Positions 56,154 through 64,000 of a DNA stretch of 64,000 nt are shown piece after piece (the first letter of the stretch is position 1; each line of letters begins with the position of its first letter). The notes under the pieces are model-generated. The model ran no database searches, was not told where the DNA came from, and worked only from the letters and a program-made list of their open reading frames with translations. The stretch spans positions 186,001 through 250,000 of the forward strand of contig NZ_BBLY01000005.1 of the NCBI RefSeq assembly GCF_000971175.1. The letters are read 5' to 3'. This DNA is from Demequina pelophila. GTDB taxonomy: Bacteria; Actinomycetota; Actinomycetes; Actinomycetales; Demequinaceae. The translations under genes and the position numbers were made by a program.

Positions 56154-58610
56154 GTGAGAGTCGGAATCAGCAGGATGAGCGCACCCCGGTGGCCCGCGCT
56201 CGTCGCAGCCATGGCCACCGCGATCCTGCTGGCCGCCCTGCCGACCGCCGCGCATGCGGACGATGTCAGCGACGCCGGTTCCGAGGCCTTCGCCCAGGTG
56301 GCCGGCTGCGCCGCGCAGTCCGACACGGTGCTCGCGGCGATCGTCGTCGACGCCTCGGGAAGCCTGCGCTACACCGACCCCGACGATCAGCGCGTGGGCG
56401 CGATCGAGACGGCGATCGACTCGCTGGTGTCCCTCGCGGCGGCCGACGAGAACGCCACGGTCGAGGCTTCGCTGGCAACGTTCGCCGCCTCCTACGAGCA
56501 GCATGTGGGCTGGGGCGACGTCGCCGGCGACCACGCCGATGCGCTGCGCAGCGAGGCCCGCCAGACCCTGCCCCAGCGCGAGGACGGCGCCTACACCGAC
56601 TACCGCGCGGCGCTGCAGGACGCCCAGTCGTCACTCAACGACCGCGCGGCCCAGCTCGACGGCAGCACCTGCAAGCTCATGCTCTGGTTCACGGACGGCG
56701 GCCTCGACGTCCAGGACGCCGCCGGAGACGGCACCGCCACGGAGGACGCCTTCCAGTCGATGTGCACCCCCAACGGGATCGTCGACGGCGTGCGTGCCGA
56801 TGGGATCGCGGTGATCGCGCTCGCGCTGTTCACCCAGGACGGCGAGGGCTCCGTGACGGAGCAGGACCGGCTGCGACTGCAGGCGATCGCCGAGGGCACG
56901 GGCGGCGCCGAGACGTGCGGCACCGCGCCGATCCCCGCCGGGGCCGCCATCGGCGCCTACCTCGCGGCGTCGAACGTCGACGCGCTGCGCGCGACCTTCG
57001 CGCAGGCCGGCGCGCTCATCGAACAGGGCTCGCTGGGCACCACGATCGACTGCACGGGCGACGCATGCACAGACGAGTCGTTCGACTTCCCCGTCGACCG
57101 GGGCGTCTCCCGCGTCCGCCTGGTGCTCGACCAGGACCTGGGCGACTCGGCCACACTGACCGGGCCGTCCGGCGACGCCGCCGCCCTCGCCGCGGGCGAG
57201 GCCGCGCTCGGCACCGCGGCGATCACCGTGGCCCGGAACGAGGGTCTGACCACCGTCGACATCGCCCTCCCGCAGGATGACGAGGCCGTGGGCGAATGGA
57301 GCCTGGCGCTGGGCGCCGGCGTCGCGCCGTCGCAGGTGAGCGCCTTCTACTTCTGGGACGCGACGGTCGCGATCGTCGGACCCGAGACGGGTCTGCTGGT
57401 CGGCGAGCCCAGCATCGTGTCGGTCGCCTTCCTGTCGAAGGGCCTGCCGATCGACACGTCCGTGTACGGGTCTCTTGACGTCGCCGCCACCCTCGACGGC
57501 GAGCCACTCGCGCTGACGCCGACCGAGAGCGGCGCCTACGAGGCGACCATCACCCCCACCGGCGACGAGGTGCCGGCGACGCTCGCGCTCCATGTCGAGG
57601 CCACGGCCACGACCGCGAGCGGGACCGCCCTGGCGGCCGTCTACGGCCACGCCGACCTCCCTACGGCGATCCCGAGCGGGTTCCCCACGGTGGAGACGGC
57701 AACCCTGGACTTCCCCGCGCTCACCGGCACGCGCGAGTCCACCGCGACGCTCACGATCCGTGGCGCCGACGCCGGTGCGACGTCCGCGTGCGTCGCACCC
57801 GTAGCCGCCGACCAGGCGCCGCAGGGCGCCGGCGCCGTCACCGTGGCGGCTGACCCGGAGTGCCTCGACCTCGGCCCCGGCGAGCAGGGCACCATCGCGC
57901 TCACCCTGCGGTCCGCGGCCGTCGCGGACGGACTTGCCGCCGGCACGTTCGTGGTCGAGCTCCGCGGCGCCGGTACCGACGAGGTGCGCACCACGCCGGT
58001 CGCCTTCTCCGCCACCTTCGCCCAGGCCTCGACGGGAGCGGGCGGAGTGGGCGTCCTGGCCGCCCTCGGCGTCCTCGCCCTGCTCGGCGCGGCCCTCGGA
58101 GGGTGGATCCTGGTGCGACGGCGCCGGCCCGGCGCGCCCGACGTCCCGGCAGAGCCGGCCGACGGGGATCCGGTGGACGGCGACACGGTCCCAGGCGGCG
58201 AGCGCCCGGCCAAGGACAAGCGGAAGCGCCGCCCGCGGCACGCCCCCGCCGCGCTGCCGCTGCCCGCGACCCCGGGCGGCCCGGCCAGCGGCGACGTCTT
58301 CGAGCCCGAGGACGACAGCCCCGTCCGGCAGGACCAGTTCTTCTCCTACCCGTTCACGGGCCCCCGCGACGAGGATCCAGTGCAGCCGCTCCGGCCCGCG
58401 AGCGCCCGGCGCGCGCCCACCGCGGCGTGGCCGGCCGACCAGGTGCCGGACCACGGGCCCTCACCGGCGCGGCGGTCGACCGATGCGGAGGGGCCTGCCG
58501 AGCAGGCGCAACCCACGAAGGGCGCGGCGCGCCCCACCGACGAACCGATCGAGCCCGCCGAGGACGCACCCCTCCCGACGGACGACGACCCGGTGCCGGC
58601 CCGCGACTGA
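56154..58610 (+). CDS. secreted/anchored VWA-domain protein
   Basis: An 818-residue type I membrane protein. A signal peptide covers about residues 1-35 (ending PTAAHADD). A von Willebrand A domain follows, with MIDAS motif DxSxS in 'IVVDASGSLRY' and 'WFTDGGLDVQD'. Beyond it are beta-rich regions, one membrane span near residues 625-650 with a following 'RRRR' stop-transfer, and a 165-residue Pro/acidic cytoplasmic tail. Six or more Cys in the outer part suggest disulfides. GTG with GAGGA upstream was taken as start; ATG 56175 is an alternative. Function unknown. Confidence 0.8.
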   Translation: MRVGISRMSAPRWPALVAAMATAILLAALPTAAHADDVSDAGSEAFAQVAGCAAQSDTVLAAIVVDASGSLRYTDPDDQRVGAIETAIDSLVSLAAADENATVEASLATFAASYEQHVGWGDVAGDHADALRSEARQTLPQREDGAYTDYRAALQDAQSSLNDRAAQLDGSTCKLMLWFTDGGLDVQDAAGDGTATEDAFQSMCTPNGIVDGVRADGIAVIALALFTQDGEGSVTEQDRLRLQAIAEGTGGAETCGTAPIPAGAAIGAYLAASNVDALRATFAQAGALIEQGSLGTTIDCTGDACTDESFDFPVDRGVSRVRLVLDQDLGDSATLTGPSGDAAALAAGEAALGTAAITVARNEGLTTVDIALPQDDEAVGEWSLALGAGVAPSQVSAFYFWDATVAIVGPETGLLVGEPSIVSVAFLSKGLPIDTSVYGSLDVAATLDGEPLALTPTESGAYEATITPTGDEVPATLALHVEATATTASGTALAAVYGHADLPTAIPSGFPTVETATLDFPALTGTRESTATLTIRGADAGATSACVAPVAADQAPQGAGAVTVAADPECLDLGPGEQGTIALTLRSAAVADGLAAGTFVVELRGAGTDEVRTTPVAFSATFAQASTGAGGVGVLAALGVLALLGAALGGWILVRRRRPGAPDVPAEPADGDPVDGDTVPGGERPAKDKRKRRPRHAPAALPLPATPGGPASGDVFEPEDDSPVRQDQFFSYPFTGPRDEDPVQPLRPASARRAPTAAWPADQVPDHGPSPARRSTDAEGPAEQAQPTKGAARPTDEPIEPAEDAPLPTDDDPVPARD

Positions 58611-58668
58611 CCCCGGGCGGCGCAGGCCGCGCGTCGCCCCGCGCACCCGACTCGCCCCGCGCACCTGA

Positions 58669-58674
58669 GAGGAT
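58669..58674 (+). promoter_or_regulatory. candidate leaderless -10 box GAGGAT for methyltransferase gene
   Basis: GAGGAT-N6-ATG; weaker match keeping A2 and T6, with no other signal. Confidence 0.35.
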
Positions 58675-58680
58675 GCGCGC

Positions 58681-59850
58681 ATGGACCTCGACACCGCGCG
58701 CCTCACGGTGAGCGACGCGTGCCTCGCCCTGGCCGAGCGCCTGCGCGATCTCCCTCCGAGCGAGGAGCTGCGCACCGGCGAGCGCCTGCGCCGGGAGGGC
58801 CACGACGGCGCGCTCGTCGCGGCGGCCATGACCCTCGCCTCGCTGCGCGCCCAGGCACGGACCCGGCTGGGGCCCCGGGCCGACGCGCTGGCCCTGTCCC
58901 GCGCCGGCCTCGAGCAGGCGACGCGCGCCCGGGTGGCCGCGCTCCACGCGGACCGGTTCGAGGAGGCGGGCAGCCGCCTGGTCGCGGACCTCACGTGCGG
59001 GCTCGGGCTCGACGCGCTCGCGCTCGCCGAACGCGGCATCGGCGTGGTGGCCTTCGAGCTCGACCCCGGCACCGCCGTGCTCGCCGCCCACAACCTCGCG
59101 CCGTATCCGCACGCGACGGTGGAGAACGCGGACTCGCTCGCGGCGCTCGCGCGCCACGAGGTCGACGCCGTCTTCGCCGACCCCGCGCGCCGCACGGCCC
59201 GCGGCCGCCGGCACGACCCCGCCGACTACTCCCCTCCCCTCGACGCCGTGCTCGACCTGCGCCACGGCGTGGCCGCGCTCGGCGTCAAGGCGGGCCCGGG
59301 CCTTCCGCACGAGGCCGTCCCGCCGGGCATGGAGGCCCAGTGGGTCTCGGTGGATGGCGACGTGGTCGAGGTGGGGCTGTGGGCCGGTGCGGCCGCGCGG
59401 CGGGAGGGCCACGCCGCGCTCGTGCTGCGCGGCGACGAGGCCCACGAGATCGCCGGCGACACGCACCGCGCCGACGCGGGCGACCTGGGCGAGTACCTGC
59501 TCGAGCCCGACGGCGCCGTCATCCGTGCGGGCCTCGTGGGGGTCCTGGCCGACCACATTGGCGCCCGCCTCGTGGACCCCCAGATCGCGTATCTGACCAC
59601 GGACTCCCCCGCCGCGACACCGTTCGCGCGCGCCTACCGCGTCCTCGATCGCCTCCCGCTCGATGTGAAGGTGCTCAAGCGCGACCTGCGGGCCCGGGGC
59701 GTGGGCCGCGTGGAGATCAAGAAGCGCGGCGTCGACCTCACGCCCGAACAGCTGCGCCCACGCCTCGCGCTCAAGGGCGACGCCGCCGCGACGCTCGTGC
59801 TCACGCGGCTCGACGGCCGCCACGCGGCGCTTCTGGTCGAGCCCGTCTAG
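58681..59850 (+). CDS. class I SAM-dependent methyltransferase with THUMP-like C-terminus
   Basis: A 389-residue protein with SAM-binding motif I 'VADLTCGLGLDALALAERG', 'AFELDPGTAVLAAHNLA' (motif II) and 'VFADPARRTARGRRHDP' as the catalytic DPAR-type motif IV. Actinobacterial proteins of this build have a THUMP-like C-terminal domain and may modify RNA. Its TAG stop shares the four bases CTAG with the stop of the convergent GH3 gene, leaving no space for a terminator. Confidence 0.82.
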   Translation: MDLDTARLTVSDACLALAERLRDLPPSEELRTGERLRREGHDGALVAAAMTLASLRAQARTRLGPRADALALSRAGLEQATRARVAALHADRFEEAGSRLVADLTCGLGLDALALAERGIGVVAFELDPGTAVLAAHNLAPYPHATVENADSLAALARHEVDAVFADPARRTARGRRHDPADYSPPLDAVLDLRHGVAALGVKAGPGLPHEAVPPGMEAQWVSVDGDVVEVGLWAGAAARREGHAALVLRGDEAHEIAGDTHRADAGDLGEYLLEPDGAVIRAGLVGVLADHIGARLVDPQIAYLTTDSPAATPFARAYRVLDRLPLDVKVLKRDLRARGVGRVEIKKRGVDLTPEQLRPRLALKGDAAATLVLTRLDGRHAALLVEPV

Positions 59851-61562
59851 CAGGCGGGCCAGGGCAGGTCGAGGTCGACCGGCCAGTCGCCGCCCGGGGG
59901 CACCGCGCCGGTGAGGACGTCGGCGAGCCCCTCGAGGGCCGATGCGGTGCGCCCGTACAGCGCCACATAGGCTCCGGCGTCGGAACGGTCCAGGTGCCAC
60001 GGGTCGCCCAGGACGACCACCACGTCCGCCGTCGCGGCGGTCGTGCCGGAGGCGATGAGGCGCACCGATGCGCCGCCGCCGAGCGCGACCCCGCGCGCCT
60101 CGAGCGCCGCCTCGAGGGTCGCCCGCTGCGCGTCGGTGCCCCCGGTCACGGTCGCCGCCTCCCCCACGAGCGGCGCCGAGCAGTCCGCGGTCGCGACGGT
60201 GGCGCCAGCTGCCGCGAGAGCGCGCGCGTAGTCGCCGGCGAACAGGTCCGCGAGCGCGTCCCCCTCGAGCACGGCAGGGTCGCCCGGCTCGATGCCCCCG
60301 GCCCAGCGCATGAGCGCGATGGTCCGCGCGGCGGCCTCGTCGAGGCGGGCGCGGTCCAGGCGCCCGGACTCGACGGCCTCCACGATGCCCTCGATCGCGC
60401 CGTTGACGGAGGCGGGCATGAGCAGCGTGTCCGCGCCGGCCGCGAGCGCCATCACGGCCGCCTCGCCGGCGCCGTGGTGGTTGGCGATCGCGCCCATGTT
60501 GAGCGCGTCCGTCACCACCACGCCGTCGAATCCCAGCTCCTCGCGCAGGTGCGCGTACGCCGCGGGCTCGAGGGTCGCCGGCTCCGCGCCCCACTCGGGA
60601 ATCGCGATGTGACCCATCATCACCACCGGCGCGCCCGCGTCGATCGCCGTCGCGAAGGGCGCGACGTCGGTGTCGAGGATCTCCTCGACCGACCGCTCCT
60701 GCACGGGGAGGTCGTGGTGCGAGTCGGTGGTGACGGAGCCGTGCCCGGGGAAGTGCTTGATGACCGGGACGACGCCGCCGTGCGCGAAGCCCGTCGACGC
60801 CGCGACCACGGTCTCGCCCACGGCTGTCGGATCCGATCCCGCCGACCGCGTACGGATGATGGGGTCCGCGAGTCCGATGGTCACGTCCGCCACCGGCGCG
60901 AAGTCGACGTTGATGCCCAGCGCGTGCAGGTCACGGCCCAGGCCCGCGTACGCGGCGGTCACCGCGTCCTTGTCGCGCGCGGCGCCGGCCGCCATGAACG
61001 CCGGCATGGGCCGGACGACCCCGGCCAGGCGCGACACCGGACCGCCCTCCTCGTCCGTGGCGATCCACACGGGCCAGTCGCGGTCGTCGGCGCTCGCAAC
61101 CGCGGTAGTCAGCGCACTCACTCCTTGGGCGTCGGTGACCGCGCCGCCCATGAGGATGACGCCGCCCAGGTGGTGGTCCGCGACGAGCGCGCGCGCCGCC
61201 TCCGGGTCGGGCGCGCTCACCGCCGCGACGATCACCTGACCCGCGGCCTCGGACAGCGTGAGCCCGCGCGCGGCCTCGAGCGCCACGCCCCACTCTTCGG
61301 CGGTCGGGTGGAAGCCGATGCGCGGGCCGGCCACGGTGGGCACCTCTCCCGGGACGCGCGCGGCCACGGTGGGGGCGACGATCGCGGGCTGAGTTCGCGA
61401 GTTCTCACCGGCGACGGGCGCGCCTTCAGAGCCCGCGGCACCCGACTCGCCGTGAACCCGATCGCCGTCACCGCCAGCGGTGCACCCCGCGAGCGCGGCC
61501 GCGCCGAACGCCAGGCCCGCCGCGATCCGGGAGAGCCGGGCGCGGTTCCCCGCGCGGCGCAT
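59847..61562 (-). CDS. GH3 beta-N-acetylhexosaminidase lipoprotein
   Basis: A 571-residue secreted lipoprotein: lipobox LAGC with Cys27, a ~50-residue Ser/Gly/Ala linker, then a GH3 domain with 'ATDEEGGPVSRL', 'IKHFPGHGSVTTDSHHDLP' (general-acid loop) and 'GVVVTDALNM' (nucleophile Asp), and a C-terminal accessory domain. It would act on cell-wall or chitin fragments outside the membrane, making substrates for the importer at 6-9 kb (inference). Its ATG overlaps the tsaD stop by one base. Confidence 0.88.
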   Translation of the reverse strand: MRRAGNRARLSRIAAGLAFGAAALAGCTAGGDGDRVHGESGAAGSEGAPVAGENSRTQPAIVAPTVAARVPGEVPTVAGPRIGFHPTAEEWGVALEAARGLTLSEAAGQVIVAAVSAPDPEAARALVADHHLGGVILMGGAVTDAQGVSALTTAVASADDRDWPVWIATDEEGGPVSRLAGVVRPMPAFMAAGAARDKDAVTAAYAGLGRDLHALGINVDFAPVADVTIGLADPIIRTRSAGSDPTAVGETVVAASTGFAHGGVVPVIKHFPGHGSVTTDSHHDLPVQERSVEEILDTDVAPFATAIDAGAPVVMMGHIAIPEWGAEPATLEPAAYAHLREELGFDGVVVTDALNMGAIANHHGAGEAAVMALAAGADTLLMPASVNGAIEGIVEAVESGRLDRARLDEAAARTIALMRWAGGIEPGDPAVLEGDALADLFAGDYARALAAAGATVATADCSAPLVGEAATVTGGTDAQRATLEAALEARGVALGGGASVRLIASGTTAATADVVVVLGDPWHLDRSDAGAYVALYGRTASALEGLADVLTGAVPPGGDWPVDLDLPWPAC

Positions 61563-62599
61563 CAGACCGTGATGGTCGACAGCGGCATCGAGGAGTCCAC
61601 GCCGATGTGCAGCGTGCTCGGCTTGACGCCACGCTCGACCACGGCGGAGCCGAGCGCCGCGATCATCGCCCCGTTGTCGGTGCAGTAGCGCAGCGGCGGG
61701 ATGCGCACGTCGATGCCCGCGGCCTCGCCGCGTGCCTGCGCGAGCTCGCGCAGCTGGCTGTTCGCGGAGAAGCCGCCGCCGATGACGAGCGTGTCGACGT
61801 CGTGCTCGCGGCACGCGTTGAGGGTCTTGGTGACCAGGACGTCGGCGACGGCCGCCGCGAAGCTGGCCGCCACATCGTTCACCGGCACCTCCTGGCCCGC
61901 GTCGCGGCGGGCCTCGACCCAGCGCGCGACCGCGGTCTTGAGGCCGGAGAAGGAGAAGTCGTAGGCGTGGTTGACCATGTCCTTGGGGCGGCTGAGGCCG
62001 CGCGGGAACGGGATCGCCTCCGGGTCGCCCTCGCGCGCGAGCCGGTCGACGTGCGGGCCGCCGGGGTACGGCAGGCCCAGCAGGCGGCCCACCTTGTCGA
62101 AGGCCTCGCCCGCCGCGTCGTCGAGGGTGTGGCCCAGCTCGGTGACGTCGGTCGCGATGTCGTTCACCAGCAGCAGCGAGGTGTGGCCGCCCGAGACCAC
62201 CAGCGCCATGGTGCGGTCGGGGAAGCGGCCGTGGACCAGCTGGTCGACGGCGGCGTGCCCGATCACGTGGTTGACGCCGTAGAGCGGGCGGCCGAGCCCG
62301 AGCGCGAGCGCCTTCGCGGCCGCGACGCCCACGGTGAGCGAGCCCACCAGGCCCGGGCCCGCGGCGACCGCGACGGCATCCACATCGGACAGAGTGCGGC
62401 CGGCGCGCGTCAGCGCCGCGTCGAGCGTGGGCAGGACCGCGTCGAGGTGGGCTCGCGAGGCCACCTCCGGCACGATGCCGCCGAAGCGGGCGTGCTCGTC
62501 CATCGACGAGGCGACGACGTCCGCGAGCAGCTCGCCGTCGTCGACGAGCGCCACGCCCGTCTCATCGCAGGTGCTCTCGAGTCCCAATACCAAAGCCAC
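61562..62599 (-). CDS. tsaD: tRNA threonylcarbamoyladenosine synthesis protein TsaD
   Basis: The 345-residue Kae1/Gcp protein catalysing t6A formation at position 37 of ANN-decoding tRNAs. '[17 protein letters not shown]', the iron-binding HxxxH in '[12 protein letters not shown]', '[11 protein letters not shown]' and '[10 protein letters not shown]' are present. Start is GTG, six bases after TACAGT, so leaderless. In many actinobacteria tsaBE/rimI precede it; here a toxin-antitoxin pair does. Confidence 0.95.
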   Translation of the reverse strand: MALVLGLESTCDETGVALVDDGELLADVVASSMDEHARFGGIVPEVASRAHLDAVLPTLDAALTRAGRTLSDVDAVAVAAGPGLVGSLTVGVAAAKALALGLGRPLYGVNHVIGHAAVDQLVHGRFPDRTMALVVSGGHTSLLLVNDIATDVTELGHTLDDAAGEAFDKVGRLLGLPYPGGPHVDRLAREGDPEAIPFPRGLSRPKDMVNHAYDFSFSGLKTAVARWVEARRDAGQEVPVNDVAASFAAAVADVLVTKTLNACREHDVDTLVIGGGFSANSQLRELAQARGEAAGIDVRIPPLRYCTDNGAMIAALGSAVVERGVKPSTLHIGVDSSMPLSTITV

Positions 62600-62605
62600 G
62601 CGACC

Positions 62606-62611
62606 ACTGTA
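62606..62611 (-). promoter_or_regulatory. leaderless -10 box TACAGT for tsaD
   Basis: TACAGT-N6-GTG. Confidence 0.6.
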
Positions 62612-62637
62612 GTCGTGCAGCGTCCCGTGCTCAGAAG

Positions 62638-62691
62638 TCCAGGCATGCTCAGCGGTCCAGGCATGCTCAGCGGTCCAGGCATGCTCAAAGG
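62638..62691. repeat. 18-base tandem repeat, three copies, spanning the toxin stop codon
   Basis: Units TCCAGGCATGCTCAGCGG at 62638-62655 and 62656-62673, and TCCAGGCATGCTCAAAGG at 62674-62691; the last contains the TGA of the mazF-like gene on the minus strand. Confidence 0.9.
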
Positions 62692-63041
62692 CCCAGGAGT
62701 CCTCGCAGGCCCGCGTCCACGCGTTCCATCAGGTGCTCCGGGATCCTGCCGACCTCGTCGTCGAGGGCGCGCCGGTCGACGGCGACCAGTGCCGTGACGT
62801 TGACGCACGAGTCCTTGGAGAGCCCCGCGGCGGCCGCGGGAAGGAACACGTTGCCGGGCAGGTCCGCCAGCGCCGTGTTCGTGGTGATGCCCGCCACCGC
62901 GACCGTGCCGAGTCGGGAGCGGTTGTAGGCGTCCGCCTGCACCACGACCACCGGCCGGCGGCGCGCGGGCGCGCTTCCGGAGACGGGGCCCAGGTCCGCC
63001 CAATGGACGCCGCCACGGGCGACGCGTGCAGGCGTGCTCAC
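62685..63041 (-). CDS. MazF/PemK-type endoribonuclease toxin
   Basis: A 118-residue member of the MazF fold: '[40 protein letters not shown]' holds the conserved Arg/Pro-VVV start and the strand with 'TTN', and '[20 protein letters not shown]' holds the conserved Asp/Ser and Asn. MazF toxins cleave mRNA at short sequences. The start overlaps the antitoxin gene by four bases, the classical antitoxin-first order. Confidence 0.87.
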   Translation of the reverse strand: MSTPARVARGGVHWADLGPVSGSAPARRRPVVVVQADAYNRSRLGTVAVAGITTNTALADLPGNVFLPAAAAGLSKDSCVNVTALVAVDRRALDDEVGRIPEHLMERVDAGLRGLLGL

Positions 63042-63283
63042 CAGTCCTCGCGGTCGAACAGCGCGCGCCCGGCGTCGGCGACGAACCTCGTCGACTCGTC
63101 CTGGGCGATCGCCACCCGTTCGAGCACGCTGTCGATGCGCGCGGTCACGCCCGCGTCGTCGAGTTCGCGCAGATACCGCCGGGCGGCCGTCGCGAAGAAC
63201 TCCGAGCGGCTCACCCCGAGCTCGGCGGCGCGTCGCGTGACCTGGTCGAAGATGGGGTCGGGCACGGAGATCGCGGTCTTCAC
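63038..63283 (-). CDS. ribbon-helix-helix antitoxin of MazF-type toxin
   Basis: An 81-residue protein beginning 'KTAISVPDPIFDQVTRRAAELGVSRSEFFATAARRYL', a ribbon-helix-helix DNA-binding domain, with an acidic C-terminal helix ([14 protein letters not shown]) that would wrap the toxin. It should repress its own operon. Start is GTG, six bases after GATACT, so perhaps leaderless. Confidence 0.85.
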   Translation of the reverse strand: MKTAISVPDPIFDQVTRRAAELGVSRSEFFATAARRYLRELDDAGVTARIDSVLERVAIAQDESTRFVADAGRALFDREDW

Positions 63284-63289
63284 CCCTCG

Positions 63290-63295
63290 AGTATC
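63290..63295 (-). promoter_or_regulatory. candidate leaderless -10 box GATACT for toxin-antitoxin operon
   Basis: GATACT-N6-GTG; keeps A2 and T6 of the -10 consensus. Confidence 0.4.
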
Positions 63296-63388
63296 ACCCG
63301 GTCATACCGCGGCGGCAAGGCCTGTGGATGGCCTCCCCGGGCCCAACGGCGGACGGTGCGCCGCGGCGCATGCGCCATCCTGGATCCC

Positions 63389-64000
63389 ATGACGCAGACC
63401 AACCCCGCCCCCGCCTTCACCCTCGACGACGCGGCGCGCCGAGCCCTGTTCCTCGACGCCCGCTCCGCGATCGCCTTTGCGGACCGGCCCGTGGACCCGG
63501 AGGTCGTGTCGCGCGTGTGGGACCTGGCGAAGTGGGGCCCGACCAGCCAGAACACGCAGCCGCTGCGGCTGGTGGTGGCCGCATCGCAGGAGGCCCGCTC
63601 CGCCGTCATCGCCGCCGCGATGCCGGGCAACCGGCCCAAGCTCGAGCGGGCGCCGCTGCTCGTGGTCGCCGCGCACGACGATCGCTTCCACGACCACCAC
63701 GAGCTCACCTCGCCGGGCTTCCCGGAGATCCACGGCCGCTTCGAGTCCGACCCGGCCGGACGCGGCGCGATCGCGCACGGCGGCGCGATGCTGCAACTGG
63801 GCTACGTCATCGTGGCCCTGCGCGGCGAGGGCCTCGCCGTGCGCCCCTATGGCGGCATCGACCGGGCCGCGCTGACCGATGCACTGCTCCCCGAGCACTG
63901 GCGTGCCGAGGTGGTGCTGGGCATCGGCCACCCGGCGCCCGACCACGGTGCGGGCGAGCGCAAGGGCCGCATCCCCGCGGACACCGCGGTCGTCACCCGC
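63389..64000 (+). CDS. nitroreductase-family protein, RutE/malonic semialdehyde reductase-like (partial)
   Basis: The window ends inside this gene after 204 codons with no stop; probably only the last residues are missing. 'LFLDARSAIAFADRPVDPEVVSRVWDLAKWGPTSQNTQPLRLVV' is the FMN-binding start of the family, and the 'KWGPTSxNxxP' form is closest to RutE-type malonic semialdehyde reductases. Whether pyrimidine degradation genes follow cannot be seen. Confidence 0.85.
   Translation, partial: MTQTNPAPAFTLDDAARRALFLDARSAIAFADRPVDPEVVSRVWDLAKWGPTSQNTQPLRLVVAASQEARSAVIAAAMPGNRPKLERAPLLVVAAHDDRFHDHHELTSPGFPEIHGRFESDPAGRGAIAHGGAMLQLGYVIVALRGEGLAVRPYGGIDRAALTDALLPEHWRAEVVLGIGHPAPDHGAGERKGRIPADTAVVTR

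Noticed and set aside
62638-62691. Possible CRISPR-like array
   Set aside because: The units are directly adjacent with no spacers and no cas genes are present; it is a simple tandem repeat.

Overview
The window is high-GC actinobacterial chromosomal DNA (roughly 72-73% G+C by eye), densely packed, with no rRNA, tRNA, insertion sequence, prophage or CRISPR array that I can see. Gene content and order point to the order Micrococcales (Cellulomonas/Demequina-like); the genus is an inference. Two blocks match conserved actinobacterial neighbourhoods known from Mycobacterium: pcrA / sucC-sucD / DUF6350 / purN-purH / DUF3017, and guaB3 / guaB / whiB3-like / groES / tsaD.

Layout. 1-1.9 kb: end of an ABC exporter plus a GPP34 protein. 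2.1-10.6 kb (- strand): a complete amino-sugar operon, with ROK repressor, sugar-binding lipoprotein, two permeases, intracellular GH3 hexosaminidase, ROK kinase, NagB and a short NagA; a perfect palindromic operator lies upstream of the repressor. 10.8-25.5 kb: malate and isocitrate dehydrogenases, an aquaporin, purine genes (purH, purN), sucCD, lactate dehydrogenase, two DUF202 proteins and the PcrA helicase. 25.7-32.2 kb: an unknown protein, a NarL-type two-component system divergent from a PspC-domain membrane protein, and a class C beta-lactamase-fold protein. 32.3-35.0 kb: guaA, DUF3817, SURF1. 35.1-41.0 kb (+ strand): pta, ackA and phosphoketolase. 41.2-49.1 kb: an oxidoreductase, a His-rich protein, an amidotransferase, DUF3054, a cstA / CC-terminal small protein / ArsA-type ATPase cluster and an ABC-F ATPase. 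49.3-55.9 kb: guaB3, exonuclease, glutamate dehydrogenase, TSUP transporter, guaB, WhiB3-like regulator and groES with a CIRCE operator. 56.1-64.0 kb: VWA membrane protein, methyltransferase, GH3 lipoprotein, tsaD, a MazEF-type toxin-antitoxin pair and a nitroreductase cut by the window end.

How the genes work together (inference from families). N-acetylglucosamine oligosaccharides are imported, hydrolysed, phosphorylated, deacetylated and deaminated to fructose-6-phosphate. Fructose-6-phosphate is a substrate of the phosphoketolase, whose acetyl-phosphate feeds AckA (ATP plus acetate) or Pta (acetyl-CoA). DosR-like GGGAC-N4-GTCCC boxes sit upstream of icd, sucC, pta, the phosphoketolase gene and the His-rich protein, suggesting a shared redox or hypoxia response.

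The most striking non-genic signals are (1) a dispersed 9-10 base word, GGACGATGC(G), at 31 positions on both strands, in genes and between them; (2) two families of long intergenic palindromic repeats; and (3) a recurrent leaderless-promoter layout, xANNNT-N6-start codon, at thirteen genes. Everything here was read by eye; site coordinates may be off by a base or two.
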